Source: Campylobacter avium LMG 24591
Lineage (GTDB): Bacteria; Campylobacterota; Campylobacteria; Campylobacterales; Campylobacteraceae
Length of the DNA: 64,000 nucleotides
Reading direction: 5' to 3'
NCBI RefSeq assembly: GCF_002238335.1
Contig: NZ_CP022347.1
Coordinates: forward strand, 186,001-250,000
Shown: in pieces, positions 8,949-18,517 of the stretch
How the letters are laid out: each line of letters starts with the position of its first letter
Numbering within the stretch: position 1 is the first letter of the stretch
The notes under the pieces: generated by a model
Databases searched by the model: none
What the model saw: the letters and a program-made list of their open reading frames with translations, nothing else
Told to the model about the DNA's origin: nothing
Made by a program: the position numbers and the translations under genes

Positions 8949-9656
8949 TTAAAGCCTTTTAACACTTACTTTCTTAAAGGCAAAGCCTTCATCTTTAAAA
9001 TTTAAAAACGCAATGGTTCCTTGCAAATTTTCATCTAAAATAATCTTAGTATTTATGCTTTTGCCCTCAAAATTAATGCAAATTTCATCCTTGTCATTAA
9101 GCTTGCAAAGCGTTAAAAACTGCCTTGAGCAGTGCAAAAACCCATCATCTAGCAAAGCCTTAAAAACAACTAAACCATCGTAGTTTTGCAAGTCTTGTAG
9201 CCCCTTAAATTCACAAGGTTTTAACTCATCTTCTTTTTGATTAGAACAAGTTAGTTTTAAGTCAAATTTGCGTGCCAAAAAACTTAAAAAAAACTTGATA
9301 TTTTCATAGTCTTGATGATGTTTTAAATTCTCATCAAAAACTATAAATTCAGCCTCTTTTAAAAAGGCTAAAATTTCACTTATTTCCTCTTCGCCAACGC
9401 AACTTTCAGCACTTAAAAAACCTTCATCAAAGTGGGAAAAATCATCACAAGCAAATTTAGCCAAAAGTGCCAAAACAAAGCTAATGCTAGCTATTTCACA
9501 CTTAAAAAATTTAGCCTTAAAAGCCTTATCTTTTATGCAAGATATGTAAAAATTCTCCTCAGTGTTTAGGTCTTTAAACAGCTCTTTGTGGTTAATACTT
9601 GGCATATCTAAAATGCAAAGTGCTTTTTTGCAAGGCTCATACCTGTGAAGTTTCAA
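8949..9656 (-). CDS. Uncharacterised 235-residue protein, possible NuoG-derived remnant
   Basis: Soluble protein with no transmembrane span and several cysteines without a clear cluster pattern. The middle part (SAESCVGEEE, then EFIVFDENLKHHQDYENI) and the C-terminus (LCKLNDKDEICINFEGKS, GTIAFLNF) remind me of the C-terminal half of epsilonproteobacterial NuoG, but I cannot confirm it without alignment. It starts at TTG 9656 after AAGGA, 16 bases after nikV, and is followed at once by pflA. In C. jejuni the whole nuo operon occupies this place. It could instead be an unrelated accessory protein. Confidence 0.6.
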   Translation of the reverse strand: MKLHRYEPCKKALCILDMPSINHKELFKDLNTEENFYISCIKDKAFKAKFFKCEIASISFVLALLAKFACDDFSHFDEGFLSAESCVGEEEISEILAFLKEAEFIVFDENLKHHQDYENIKFFLSFLARKFDLKLTCSNQKEDELKPCEFKGLQDLQNYDGLVVFKALLDDGFLHCSRQFLTLCKLNDKDEICINFEGKSINTKIILDENLQGTIAFLNFKDEGFAFKKVSVKRL

Positions 9657-9672
9657 CTTGTTTCCTTAAAAT

Positions 9673-10335
9673 TTACATAGCAAACATTTTAGCACAAAAA
9701 CCCTTAAATAATCTTGGCTGATGCGTGATAAATATATAGCTAATGCCCGTTTTATCTTGCAAATTCTTAAGCAAGTTTAGTATTTTACTAGCACTTTGTA
9801 AATCAAGAGAGCTTGTAAGCTCGTCTAAAATCAAAAGCTTAGGCTCTAAAAGCAAAGCTCTAAGCAAGGCCACTTTTTTAAGCTCCCCGCCACTTAGCTG
9901 ATTTGCCTTTAAGGCAAAAAGTTTTTTGTCCAAATCAAGTTCTTTTAAAAGCTCATCAAGCACGCTAAAATCAACATCAAAATTCCTTCCACACTCAAAT
10001 ATTAGCTTTTTTACTGTTTTGTAAGGATTAAGCGCTAGTTTTTGTTCAGCAAAGATAAACTGCAAATCCTTTCTTAGCTTTCTTTGCTCCTCAAAATTCA
10101 AAGAAAAAAGATTGATATCCTTAAAAAAAACCTGCCCAAAGCTAGGTTGTTCAAGCATGCAAAGCACTCTAGCTAGCGTACTTTTGCCCACCCCGCTTTT
10201 GCCGCTAATTAACAAAGTTTGTGCCTCATCAAGCTCAAAATTAACATCTTTAAAAACCGTTACAAGCTGCTTTTTTTTATAAAAATGCTCTTTAAATTCG
10301 TAATTTTTAGCTAAATTACACACCCTTAAAAGCAT
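9673..10335 (-). CDS. nikV: Nickel/peptide ABC transporter ATPase (NikV-like)
   Basis: One of two ATPases of an Opp/Dpp/Nik-type importer. Walker A is SGKSGVGKST, the signature is LSGGELKK and Walker B is LLILDELTSSLDL; here the catalytic position reads DE followed by L rather than P. At 220 residues it lacks the C-terminal oligopeptide-transporter extension. Size and order (Y-X-W-V) match C. jejuni Cj1580c-Cj1583c, described as the nickel transporter Nik. The start overlaps the end of nikW by ten bases. Confidence 0.8.
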   Translation of the reverse strand: MLLRVCNLAKNYEFKEHFYKKKQLVTVFKDVNFELDEAQTLLISGKSGVGKSTLARVLCMLEQPSFGQVFFKDINLFSLNFEEQRKLRKDLQFIFAEQKLALNPYKTVKKLIFECGRNFDVDFSVLDELLKELDLDKKLFALKANQLSGGELKKVALLRALLLEPKLLILDELTSSLDLQSASKILNLLKNLQDKTGISYIFITHQPRLFKGFCAKMFAM

Positions 10336-11087
10336 AAAAGCTCCTCATTTATCCTTATAAGTTCTTTTGCGAAACTTGAACTAGGATGTGAAAAAAAGTC
10401 ATTTTTGCTTTTAAACTCGACATTTTTGCCATTTTCTAAGACTAGAATTTTATCTGCTAATTCACGCACAGGCTCTAAATCATGGCTTATAATAATGAGT
10501 GTTTTGCCATTTTGCTTTAGCTTTGCTAAGCTATCAAGCACTATTAAGGCGTTTTTGCTATCTAAGTTCGCAGTGATTTCATCACATATAAATAATTTTG
10601 CATCAAGTGCTAAAGCTAGGGCTATTTGCACTCTCATGGCCATTCCACTGCTTAGCTGATGAGAATAGCTGTGCCAAATTCTGTTTAAATCGCTTAAATT
10701 TAAGTTTTCAAGGCAAGAAAAAGCTAGTTCCTTTCTTGCCTTTTTGTTTAATTTGCCATTAGTTTTTAGGCTTATATCAAAGAGTTCTCCTATGTTTAAA
10801 AGGGGATGAAAACAAGCCTTTGCATCTTGAAAAATCAGTGCTATTTGCGTTCTTAAGAGCCTTAAGTGCTTTGTATTTATAATGTCTATCTCATCTACTT
10901 TAAATTTAGTAGCATTAAGATTAAATTCCTTATCAAAAAGCCTTATAAAACTTCTTGCTAACAAACTCTTGCCAGAGCCGTTTTTACCTAGTATGGCAAG
11001 GCTTTCATTAGTCTTAGTGCTAAAGCTTATATCTTGCAAAAAAAAGTTCTTATCTTTTTTAAGACTTAGATTGCGAGCCTCTATCAT
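10326..11087 (-). CDS. nikW: Nickel/peptide ABC transporter ATPase (NikW-like)
   Basis: Second ATPase of the importer, 253 residues. Walker A reads LGKNGSGKSLLAR, the signature is LSSGMAMRVQ (a degenerate LSGGQ with serine in place of the first glycine), and Walker B is LFICDEITANLD. The DppD/NikD family is likely. It overlaps nikX by four bases and nikV by ten, so the four genes form a tightly coupled operon. Confidence 0.8.
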   Translation of the reverse strand: MIEARNLSLKKDKNFFLQDISFSTKTNESLAILGKNGSGKSLLARSFIRLFDKEFNLNATKFKVDEIDIINTKHLRLLRTQIALIFQDAKACFHPLLNIGELFDISLKTNGKLNKKARKELAFSCLENLNLSDLNRIWHSYSHQLSSGMAMRVQIALALALDAKLFICDEITANLDSKNALIVLDSLAKLKQNGKTLIIISHDLEPVRELADKILVLENGKNVEFKSKNDFFSHPSSSFAKELIRINEELLCF

Positions 11088-11869
11088 ATCTTAATCCCGA
11101 ATTTATCTTGAAGCAACTGTGCAAAAAGTATGAGAGGAAAGCTAAGGGATAAAAGCAGGATTACAGGCAGGATTATGAGCCACCAAGCTCCTACAAATAG
11201 TGCCCTTGAAGCTTCACTGAGTAAAATTCCAAGCGAGGCTTGATTTAGTTCTAATCCTAGGCCAAAAAATGACAGCACAGCCTCTGCTGATATCGCGTGA
11301 GCTATATTTAAGACAAATAAAATAAGCAATAAATTCACGCAGGCCGGCAAAACATCGTAAAGTAAAATTTGCATTTTTGTATTGCCCAAAACTACAGCGT
11401 TTTTGTAAAAATCTTTTTCTTTAAATTTTGAAATTTCAGTGTCTAAAAGCTTGGCAACTATGGCAAAATGCCCTAAAGCTATGATTATAATCATAAGCAA
11501 GAAAGAATGCTTGAAAAAACTTTGAAAAAACATCATAAAAAGCAAGGAAGGAAAGGCCAAAAAAGCGTCTAGTAAGGACAGGAAAAAATGCCTTAAAAAG
11601 CTTCTCATAAGCAGGGCATAAGAAATTGCAAAAACTATCATCAAAAAGGATGAGCAAAAGGCTATAAATAAAGAATTTCTAAGGGCATAAGCACATCTTG
11701 TAAAAAAATCTCTTCCTAAAAAATCCGTGCCAAATAAATGCACAGCACTTGGCTCTAATTTCACTGAGTTTAAGTCCGTAAAATTCACATCATAAGAGCT
11801 TATAAAAGGTACAAAAAAAGCAAAAATCACACATAAAAAAAAGGGCGTTAAGATAAGAACTTTACTCAT
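11084..11869 (-). CDS. nikX: Nickel/peptide ABC transporter permease (NikX-like)
   Basis: Inner-membrane permease of the DppC/OppC family, 261 residues. The family N-terminal motif HLFGTDFLGRDFFTR is present near residue 45, followed by five or six hydrophobic spans and an EAA-type loop (FYKNAVVLGNTKMQILLYDV). It overlaps nikY by eight bases on one side and nikW by four on the other. Confidence 0.8.
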   Translation of the reverse strand: MSKVLILTPFFLCVIFAFFVPFISSYDVNFTDLNSVKLEPSAVHLFGTDFLGRDFFTRCAYALRNSLFIAFCSSFLMIVFAISYALLMRSFLRHFFLSLLDAFLAFPSLLFMMFFQSFFKHSFLLMIIIIALGHFAIVAKLLDTEISKFKEKDFYKNAVVLGNTKMQILLYDVLPACVNLLLILFVLNIAHAISAEAVLSFFGLGLELNQASLGILLSEASRALFVGAWWLIILPVILLLSLSFPLILFAQLLQDKFGIKI

Positions 11870-12818
11870 CCAAGTTCCTATTATCTATAAATTTGCAAAG
11901 ACATTCAACGGCTGTGTTGATAAGCAAAAGCAAGGCCGTGCTTAAAAGAATGATGGCTAAAACGACGGGATAATCTTTATAAATTATGCTATTAATGGCC
12001 AAGGCACCGATTCCATCGTAAGCAAAAACGCTTTCTATCACATAAATACTCATAAGAAAGCTCATAGAAATAGCACTAAAATAAGTTATGATACTTGCAA
12101 AGCTATCTTTTAAGACAAGGTGTAGGTAAATTCTAGTGCTGCTAAGTCCTCTTGCAAAGGCTGCTTCTATGTAGTGTTGATTTAGACTTTCCACTAAAAC
12201 GCTTCTTATGAAATTTAAAGCCACTGCTAGATGGGATAAAACTATGCTTAGCATTGGCAAGATAAGGTGTGAAAGTCTATCTGTCAGCGAAAATTCAGCA
12301 CCCAAGCTTTGCACTCCAGAGCTTGGAAGCAAATTTAAATAAAGCGAGAAAAAAAGTATCAAAAGCAAGGCTGTGCAAAAAGAGGGCATGGCAAAAAAGC
12401 TCATGCAAATGAAATTTATAGCTTTGTCAATGAAGCTGTTCTTATACATTATGCTTAGTATGCTTAAAAAAAGTGCTAAAACAAAGAGCACGAAAAGAGA
12501 TGAAAAGCCTAAAACAGCTGTATTTAAAGCCTTTTGCGAGATTAAAGAACTTGTGCTTTGAGAATTTAGTAAAGAATTTGAAAAATCGCCGCTTAAAGCC
12601 TTTTTCAGCCACTGTGTATACTGATGCATAAGGCTTTTATCAAGGTCTAAATTCTTTTCAATCTCTTCTTTAATACTCTTGCTTATGGCTTGGTTGTTTG
12701 TGGCAAAAAGTGGGCTTGAATTGCTAAAATACATCATAGCAAAGCAGATAAAACTTAGCATAAATAAAACAAAAACGCCAAAAAAAAGCCTTTTAAATAC
12801 AAGTTTTATTATATCCAT
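11862..12818 (-). CDS. nikY: Nickel/peptide ABC transporter permease (NikY-like)
   Basis: Inner-membrane permease of the DppB/OppB family, 318 residues, with an N-terminal span, a periplasmic segment (LDLDKSLMHQYTQWLKKAL) typical of the family, and an EAA loop (YIEAAFARGLSSTRIYLH). It is the first gene of the nik operon. In C. jejuni a periplasmic binding protein (NikZ, Cj1584c) precedes it; here the upstream gene is a chemoreceptor separated by a terminator, and no binding protein is present. Only about 26 bases lie between terminator and start, so its promoter is unclear. Confidence 0.8.
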   Translation of the reverse strand: MDIIKLVFKRLFFGVFVLFMLSFICFAMMYFSNSSPLFATNNQAISKSIKEEIEKNLDLDKSLMHQYTQWLKKALSGDFSNSLLNSQSTSSLISQKALNTAVLGFSSLFVLFVLALFLSILSIMYKNSFIDKAINFICMSFFAMPSFCTALLLILFFSLYLNLLPSSGVQSLGAEFSLTDRLSHLILPMLSIVLSHLAVALNFIRSVLVESLNQHYIEAAFARGLSSTRIYLHLVLKDSFASIITYFSAISMSFLMSIYVIESVFAYDGIGALAINSIIYKDYPVVLAIILLSTALLLLINTAVECLCKFIDNRNLDE

Positions 12819-12844
12819 AGCCGGATTTTAAACTTTTTCCAAAT

Positions 12845-12868
12845 ATAAAAAAAGCCCTACTAGGGCTT
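12845..12868 (-). terminator. Rho-independent terminator of the chemoreceptor gene
   Basis: On the minus strand AAGCCC-TAGTA-GGGCTT forms a six-pair stem with a five-base loop, followed directly by a run of T. It lies 12 bases after the chemoreceptor stop and just before nikY. Confidence 0.85.
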
Positions 12869-12880
12869 AGTCTTTCTTTA

Positions 12881-14866
12881 TTAAAATTTCTTCCTCTTAG
12901 CATCCTCTAGTATGTCATTAGCTATAGAGCTAACACTATCTGATATTGAGGCTGAGTTATTAGCTATTCTTACATTATCTCTTGTAACACTTTCTATCTG
13001 TGCTACAGCATCATTGATTTGAGTTATGCCTGTTGTTTGTTCTTTAATGCTTTCAGCCATATCATTTATACTTTGAACTAATAAATTTATATTAGCCTCT
13101 ATCTCACTTAAAGATTTTTGAGTTTTTTCAGCTAATTGTCTTACCTCATCAGCAACAACAGCAAAGCCTCGTCCATGTTCACCTGCACGAGCAGCTTCAA
13201 TAGCAGCATTTAATGCTAGTAGATTTATTTGTTCTGCTATATCTCCTATGATATTTGTTATGCTTTTTATTTCCTCACTTTGTGCTATAACATCTGTTGT
13301 TTTGGATGAAACATTTTGCATACTTGAAGTGATTTCTTCTAATGCTGCTGCACTTTCTTCTAAAGATGAGGCTTGAGACTTTGATGAGTTTTGTAGTTCT
13401 TGCACTGCTTCTTGTAGTTTTGTGCTATCAGATACTAAGGAATTTGCAAAGTCATTTGATTGTTTTAGCATCTTAACTATTTCTTTACCTAAGGTATTTG
13501 CTGTTACTTCAACATTACCCTTAGCATTTGCTACTTCTGTTGTGAAATCAAGTGCTTTATAACTATCAAATACTCTTCTAATCTCATTCATATTAGAACC
13601 AATCTTTTCTTGTAAGACATCAAGCATTTTATTTAAAACATTTTTTAGTTCTATTAATTGAGGATTTTTAGGATTAGCACTAATTCTTGCTGTTAAATCA
13701 CCATTTTCTACAAGATGAACTGTATTAACACTTTGAGATACTGCTTGTTTATCTTGTTCTAAACCTAATCTAGTGTTTTCAATGTTTAAATTTATAGCCT
13801 TTGCTATTTGGCCAAATTCATCATTGCTTTTTATGTGTATAGGAGTTATTGTTTGTTTTTTGTGATTTAAGAAATCAAAGAAGTTGTTTAGGCCTTGTTG
13901 GATGTGATTTATAGGCGAAAGGAAGCGAGACATCACAAAATACATAGCAAAGATAGAGATTAATATAACTAAGGCCACGACTATTGTTTGTATATAAGCT
14001 ATGTCTATGGCTGGTTTTTTAACTATATCTAGCGGCTCGGCCACGCAGGTTAGATAGTCTATGTAAGAAGCACAGATAACAAATCTTTCACTGCCCTCGG
14101 TGCTTGTGTATATAAAATAGTTAAAATCTCCAGCTTCCTTGTGCTTTTGAGCTATTATAGGCAAATTCGCAGTGGTTCTTTTGGCTAATAATTCTTGGTC
14201 CTTTGAAGCAAAGATGTTAAATTCTCTATCAAAGGTAAAAATTCTAGCATGAAGACCGTCAAACATCTTTTGAATTTCTGCGGTTAATACATCTATACCC
14301 AAGATACCTATTAATTTTCCACCTTTATAGATAGGGATAGAGTAGGTTATACAAGGTTTTCCTGTTAAAGAATCTATGTAGGATTCGCTTGTGACTGCTT
14401 TGTTGTCTTGTAAGGCTTGTTTATACCAAGGTCTAGTTCTAGCATCGTAATTATCAGCCTTGCCTCTTATTCTGTATGCTAAATTTCTTTCATCGCTTAC
14501 AGGATCACTTGTTAGCATTTCTCCATCAGCACTAAATCCTAGATATATCATCAAAACTTTAGAAGAATCCTTATAGTTTTTAAGCATAGGACCTACTGCG
14601 TCTATAATGGCTTCTTCGCTTGCAAAATGCTCATCTCCTAGAGCTTGTATATTATGTGCCAAGGTGTTTAAAATTTCTAAATTTTTACTATCATACTCTC
14701 TCATTTGCAAATCAGCTGTTTTAACATAGTTAGAATAAGCTGTGATAACCTCGTTTGCGACATTTTTTTCCACGAAATAAAATGTTATAAAGCCTAGTAG
14801 AGCTAAGGCTAATATGGATATTAGGTTAGCGATTGCTGATACTTTGATTTTGATACTAGATAGCAT
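12881..14866 (-). CDS. Methyl-accepting chemoreceptor with amino-acid-type dCache sensor
   Basis: Transmembrane chemoreceptor (Tlp group A type), 661 residues. A first span lies near residues 8-32 and a second near 290-315; between them is a dCache_1 sensor. The sensor holds [15 protein letters not shown] and GILGIDV, whose spacing fits the amino-acid-binding motif of PctA-type receptors. A HAMP region and the signalling hairpin ([20 protein letters not shown]) follow. The ATG at 14866 has AAGGAG five bases upstream; a GTG at 14872 overlaps that site. Signals go through CheA/CheW to the motor. The gene has its own promoter and terminator. Confidence 0.92.
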   Translation of the reverse strand: MLSSIKIKVSAIANLISILALALLGFITFYFVEKNVANEVITAYSNYVKTADLQMREYDSKNLEILNTLAHNIQALGDEHFASEEAIIDAVGPMLKNYKDSSKVLMIYLGFSADGEMLTSDPVSDERNLAYRIRGKADNYDARTRPWYKQALQDNKAVTSESYIDSLTGKPCITYSIPIYKGGKLIGILGIDVLTAEIQKMFDGLHARIFTFDREFNIFASKDQELLAKRTTANLPIIAQKHKEAGDFNYFIYTSTEGSERFVICASYIDYLTCVAEPLDIVKKPAIDIAYIQTIVVALVILISIFAMYFVMSRFLSPINHIQQGLNNFFDFLNHKKQTITPIHIKSNDEFGQIAKAINLNIENTRLGLEQDKQAVSQSVNTVHLVENGDLTARISANPKNPQLIELKNVLNKMLDVLQEKIGSNMNEIRRVFDSYKALDFTTEVANAKGNVEVTANTLGKEIVKMLKQSNDFANSLVSDSTKLQEAVQELQNSSKSQASSLEESAAALEEITSSMQNVSSKTTDVIAQSEEIKSITNIIGDIAEQINLLALNAAIEAARAGEHGRGFAVVADEVRQLAEKTQKSLSEIEANINLLVQSINDMAESIKEQTTGITQINDAVAQIESVTRDNVRIANNSASISDSVSSIANDILEDAKRKKF

Positions 14867-14925
14867 ATGCACTCCTTAAAATAAAGCTATTATTTTACAA
14901 GTAATAAAATTAATTTATATTTAAA

Positions 14926-14931
14926 ATTATA
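14926..14931 (-). promoter_or_regulatory. Probable -10 box of the chemoreceptor gene
   Basis: TATAAT on the minus strand, about 60 bases before the start codon in the divergent spacer with trmL. Confidence 0.5.
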
Positions 14932-14969
14932 AAGTAAGTATAAAAATTTTCATATTTAAAATATATTTA

Positions 14970-14977
14970 TGTAAAAT
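14970..14977 (+). promoter_or_regulatory. Probable extended -10 of trmL
   Basis: TGTAAAAT on the plus strand, 20 bases upstream of the trmL start. T-rich periodic DNA precedes it, as is usual for Campylobacter sigma-70 promoters. Confidence 0.45.
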
Positions 14978-14996
14978 ACAGGCTAAAAAAAGGAAG

Positions 14997-15470
14997 ATGA
15001 TGTTTAATATAGTCTTGGTCAATCCACGCATAGCACAAAATACAGGTAGCATAGGTCGCATGTGTTATAATGCTGATTTTAAGCTTCATATTATAAAGCC
15101 TACCGTGTTTAGCCTTGATGAAAAAAGCGTTAGAAGGGCTGGGCTTGATTATTGGAAAAAACTAAAACTTACCGTGTGGCAAAATTTGGACGAATTTTTA
15201 GAGGCTAATTTGAACTTTAAAGATAGATTTTTCTTTGCTAGCACCAAGGCTAAAAGGCTGTATTTTGAGGCCTCGTATAAGCAAGGAGATTTTTTGTTTT
15301 TTGGAAGCGAAAGCTTTGGTCTGCCACAAGAGCTTATGAAAATTAATGAGGACAACATGATAAAAATTCCTATGAAAAGCTTTGGCAGGAGTTTAAATTT
15401 AGCAACCAGCGTGGGCATTGTTTCTTATGAGGCTTTGAGGCAGAATTTTAGCGAGTTTAATTTTAATTAA
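14997..15470 (+). CDS. trmL: tRNA (cytidine/uridine 34-2'-O)-methyltransferase TrmL
   Basis: SPOUT-class enzyme that 2'-O-methylates the wobble base of leucine tRNAs. The family signatures are present: NIVLVNPRIAQNTGSIGRMC at the N-terminus, FFGSESFGLP in the middle and IPMKSFGRSLNLATSVGIVSYE for the C-terminal knot. Length (157) is normal. Two adjacent ATGs (14997, 15000) follow AGGA; the second has the better spacing. Confidence 0.93.
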   Translation: MMFNIVLVNPRIAQNTGSIGRMCYNADFKLHIIKPTVFSLDEKSVRRAGLDYWKKLKLTVWQNLDEFLEANLNFKDRFFFASTKAKRLYFEASYKQGDFLFFGSESFGLPQELMKINEDNMIKIPMKSFGRSLNLATSVGIVSYEALRQNFSEFNFN

Positions 15471-15483
15471 GCTAAATAGCTTA
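15468..15483 (+). terminator. Weak hairpin after trmL
   Basis: TAAGCT-AAAT-AGCTTA starts at the trmL stop codon and is followed by GAATTTTT. The stem is AT-rich, so it may attenuate rather than terminate transcription into the next two genes. Confidence 0.45.
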
Positions 15484-15513
15484 GAATTTTTGCATTTATT
15501 TTTAAGGCTTGAA

Positions 15514-15633
15514 ATGGGATTTTTTAATACTTTTATGACTGTTGCTTTTGTGGCCTTTGTTGTATTTTTGCTTGTAGGTTTCACAAGGCAGATGAGTGAA
15601 AAACATAAAAATAGGGAGAAAAAAGATGAGTAA
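15514..15633 (+). CDS. Small single-span membrane protein (39 residues)
   Basis: Short gene with AAGG six bases before its ATG. The product has a strongly hydrophobic centre (VAFVAFVVFLLVGF, about residues 10-23) followed by a basic, charged tail ([16 protein letters not shown]), which implies one membrane span with a cytoplasmic tail. Its stop overlaps the start of the DJ-1 gene by eight bases, so translation is probably coupled. I know no function for it. Confidence 0.6.
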   Translation: MGFFNTFMTVAFVAFVVFLLVGFTRQMSEKHKNREKKDE

Positions 15634-16174
15634 AAAAGTTTTGGTGCCGCTTGCAAGGGGCTTTGAGGAGCTTGAATTTGTATCTATAGTTGATATTTTA
15701 AGAAGAGCTGGTGCTGATGTAGTAGTAGCTTCCTTGGATGAAAATCTTTTGGTAAAAGGCGCACACGGCATTAGTATGCAAGCTGATATTTGCATTGATA
15801 GTGTAAATATAAGTGATTTTGATGCAATTTCACTTGCTGGTGGTTATGAAGGCATGATGAATCTTAAAAATAACGCAAAAATTTTAGAATTCATACAAAT
15901 TTTATTTAAAGAAAAAAAGCTTGTAAGCGCCATTTGTGCTTCGCCGATAGTGCTTAATGAAGCCGGTGTTTTAAGTAAAAAATTTACTTGTTATCCGGGT
16001 TGCGAGCAAGGACTTAATGCAGAGTATGAAAAGAGTGCTGTTGTGCTTAGTGATAATATAATCACCGGTGCAGGACCGGCACTAGGCGTGAAATTTGCAC
16101 TTGCTTTGGTAAGGTATTTGTATGGTGATGAGGTGTATCAAAGGCTTTATAAAGAACTTTTGATGGATTTATAA
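15626..16174 (+). CDS. DJ-1/PfpI family protein
   Basis: 182-residue member of the DJ-1/YajL family, cytoplasmic proteins tied to protection from carbonyl or oxidative damage. The conserved acidic residue near position 14-15 (RGFEELEF) and the nucleophile cysteine in AICASP (about residue 104) are present, as is the [11 protein letters not shown] region. The ATG at 15626 is inside the end of the 39-residue gene. The stop region overlaps the convergent hisB by six bases. Confidence 0.88.
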   Translation: MSKKVLVPLARGFEELEFVSIVDILRRAGADVVVASLDENLLVKGAHGISMQADICIDSVNISDFDAISLAGGYEGMMNLKNNAKILEFIQILFKEKKLVSAICASPIVLNEAGVLSKKFTCYPGCEQGLNAEYEKSAVVLSDNIITGAGPALGVKFALALVRYLYGDEVYQRLYKELLMDL

Positions 16175-17230
16175 AACACCTTTTGAGGAGGCTAGCTTGG
16201 CCTCTTGCAAGGTTAAAGCCATTTTCAAAGCTCGTGCAAAGGCCTTAAACAAAGCTTCTGCCTTGTGATGGTCATTTTTACCCTTTACCTTTAAATGTAA
16301 GGAAACTCCCATAGAATGAGCAAGAGAATAGAAAAAATGCTCTATCATCTCGGTGCTTAGCTTGCCTAATTTCTTCTTTTTAAATTTAGCCTTGTAAGAT
16401 AAAAACGGCCTATTGCTAAAGTCTATGACGCAAGTTCCCAAGCTCTCATCCATAGGCAAGCAAAATCCATACCTTGCTAGGCCTATTTTATCGCCTATCG
16501 CCTTTTTAATCGCCTCTCCAAGCACGATAGCGCAGTCTTCAACAGTATGGTGTTCATCTATGTGCAAATCCCCAATGCAGCTAATGTTTATGCCTATATT
16601 TGCATGCGTTGCGATTTGCTCTAGCATGTGATTAAAAAATCCTATGCCTGTATCTATATGAGATTTGCTTAAATTTAAGGTGACTGTTGCTGAAATTTGC
16701 GTTTCTTTCGTCTTTCTGCTAACTGTTGCCTTTCTAAAATTCGCTAAGATGTAGTCTTTAATTTCTAGCCAAGAAAAATCCTTACCATAAAGCAAGCCCT
16801 GAATTTGCAAATTTTTAGCAAGCTCCATGTCAGTGCTTCTATCGCCTATCACAAAGCTTTGTTCCTTATCATAAAGATTATTTTCTATATAAGCTTGCAA
16901 AAGCTTAGTTTTAGGCTTTCTGCACTCGCACTTATCCTCACTAAAGTGCGGACAGATAAAAATATCATCAAAAACTATGCCGCAAGAGGCCAAAATTTCA
17001 AGCATTTTGTTGTGGGCTATGTCAAAATCAGCCTTAGGAAAGGACTTTGTGCCTAAGCCGTCTTGATTGGTCACCATAACAAAGGAAAAGCCAAAGCTTT
17101 TTAAGGCGAGCAAGGCATTTATGGCATTTTCCTCGAAAGAAAGTTTTTGAAGTGAATCCACTTGAAAATCATCCTTTGGTTCTTTTATTATCGTTCCGTC
17201 TCTGTCTATAAATAAAATTTTCTTAGGCAT
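16169..17230 (-). CDS. hisB: Bifunctional HisB: histidinol-phosphatase / imidazoleglycerol-phosphate dehydratase
   Basis: Fused enzyme of histidine synthesis. Residues 1-165 are a HAD phosphatase (FIDRDGTI with Asp9 and Asp11, plus a [14 protein letters not shown] zinc loop). Residues 170-353 are the dehydratase with its metal-binding HHTVED and NDHHKAEA motifs. It carries out steps six and eight of the pathway. It overlaps hisD by eight bases in the order hisG-hisD-hisB. The other his genes found next to it in C. jejuni are not in this window. Confidence 0.95.
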   Translation of the reverse strand: MPKKILFIDRDGTIIKEPKDDFQVDSLQKLSFEENAINALLALKSFGFSFVMVTNQDGLGTKSFPKADFDIAHNKMLEILASCGIVFDDIFICPHFSEDKCECRKPKTKLLQAYIENNLYDKEQSFVIGDRSTDMELAKNLQIQGLLYGKDFSWLEIKDYILANFRKATVSRKTKETQISATVTLNLSKSHIDTGIGFFNHMLEQIATHANIGINISCIGDLHIDEHHTVEDCAIVLGEAIKKAIGDKIGLARYGFCLPMDESLGTCVIDFSNRPFLSYKAKFKKKKLGKLSTEMIEHFFYSLAHSMGVSLHLKVKGKNDHHKAEALFKAFARALKMALTLQEAKLASSKGVL

Positions 17231-18512
17231 TTAAACTCTTTAATCTTATGCTAACAGCGTTTTTGTGTGCTTGAAGCTGTTCGGCCTGGGCTAGAATTTC
17301 AACTGTTTTTGCTAGCCTTTTAAAGCCATTTTTGCTTAATTCTTGCACTGTCATTTTTTTATAAAAATCACTCAAAGAAAGGCTAGAATTTACCCTGGTA
17401 AGCCCGTAAGTTGGCAAGACATGATTTGTCCCGCTTGCGTAATCTCCCATGGACTCAGGTGCAAATTCTCCTAAAAATACCGAACCAGCATGCTTTACTA
17501 AAGGCACGAGCTTTCTTGGCTCTTTGCACTGCAAGATTAGGTGCTCTGGTGCGTAAGCATTAGACACTTCAAGCGCTTCATTTAAATCTTTTACTATGAT
17601 TATTCTTGAATTTTCTATCGCCTTGCTTGCTATTTCTTTTCTAGGCAAGATAGAAAGCTGCTTTTCAAGCTCTTTTATCAAGGCTTTTGCAAAGTTCATG
17701 CTAAGACATAGCAAAATTACCTGTGAATCCGCTCCGTGCTCTGCTTGAGATAATAAATCGCTAGCCACAAAACTCACATTTGCTTCATCATCAGCTATCA
17801 CAAGCACTTCAGAAGGACCAGCTTGCATATCTATGGCACAGCCGTCTATATCAGCACTTACTAAGGATTTCGCAGCTGTTACAAAAGCGTTGCCTGGTCC
17901 GAAAATTTTATCCACTTTTTTTACGCTTTCGCTTCCATAAGCAAGTGCAGCCACAGCACCGGCTCCTCCCATTTGATACACCTCATCAACCCCGCAAAGT
18001 TTGGCACAGTAAAGTATGGCATCATCGATTTTAGCAGGAGAGGCTAGGACTATCCTTTTGCATTTTGCTATCTTAGCAGGTATGGCAAGCATTAAGGTGG
18101 TGGATAGCAAAGGTGCCAAGCCGCCCGGTATGTAAAGCCCTACGCTGTCTATAGGCCTGCTTACAAGCTCGCATTTAACGCCTGGCATGGTGTTTACTGT
18201 TATGCTTTTAAATTCCTGTGCCTTGTGAAAGCTATGAATGTTGTTGTAAGCTGTTTTTATGGCTTCTTTTAAGTCCTTGCTAAGTCTTTTGCTAGCATTT
18301 TGTATCTCATCTTTGCTTACTTTTATACTTGAAATTTCAACCTTATCAAAGTTTAAAGCCTGTTCTATAAGGGCTTTATCCCCTCTTTGTCTTACATCGG
18401 CTATGAGTTCTTTACAAATTTTTACTATATCATCTTTAGCTTTGATTGCTGGACGTTTAAGAGCTTGGATTTTTTCGTTTTCGCTTAAGTTTTTGTATTC
18501 TAAAATTTTCAT
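17223..18512 (-). CDS. hisD: Histidinol dehydrogenase HisD
   Basis: NAD- and zinc-dependent enzyme that oxidises L-histidinol to histidine in two steps. Motifs include [15 protein letters not shown], the signature around [27 protein letters not shown], and the C-terminal [20 protein letters not shown]. At 429 residues it is full length. It lies five bases after hisG. Confidence 0.96.
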   Translation of the reverse strand: MKILEYKNLSENEKIQALKRPAIKAKDDIVKICKELIADVRQRGDKALIEQALNFDKVEISSIKVSKDEIQNASKRLSKDLKEAIKTAYNNIHSFHKAQEFKSITVNTMPGVKCELVSRPIDSVGLYIPGGLAPLLSTTLMLAIPAKIAKCKRIVLASPAKIDDAILYCAKLCGVDEVYQMGGAGAVAALAYGSESVKKVDKIFGPGNAFVTAAKSLVSADIDGCAIDMQAGPSEVLVIADDEANVSFVASDLLSQAEHGADSQVILLCLSMNFAKALIKELEKQLSILPRKEIASKAIENSRIIIVKDLNEALEVSNAYAPEHLILQCKEPRKLVPLVKHAGSVFLGEFAPESMGDYASGTNHVLPTYGLTRVNSSLSLSDFYKKMTVQELSKNGFKRLAKTVEILAQAEQLQAHKNAVSIRLKSLNA

Positions 18513-18517
18513 GTTAT

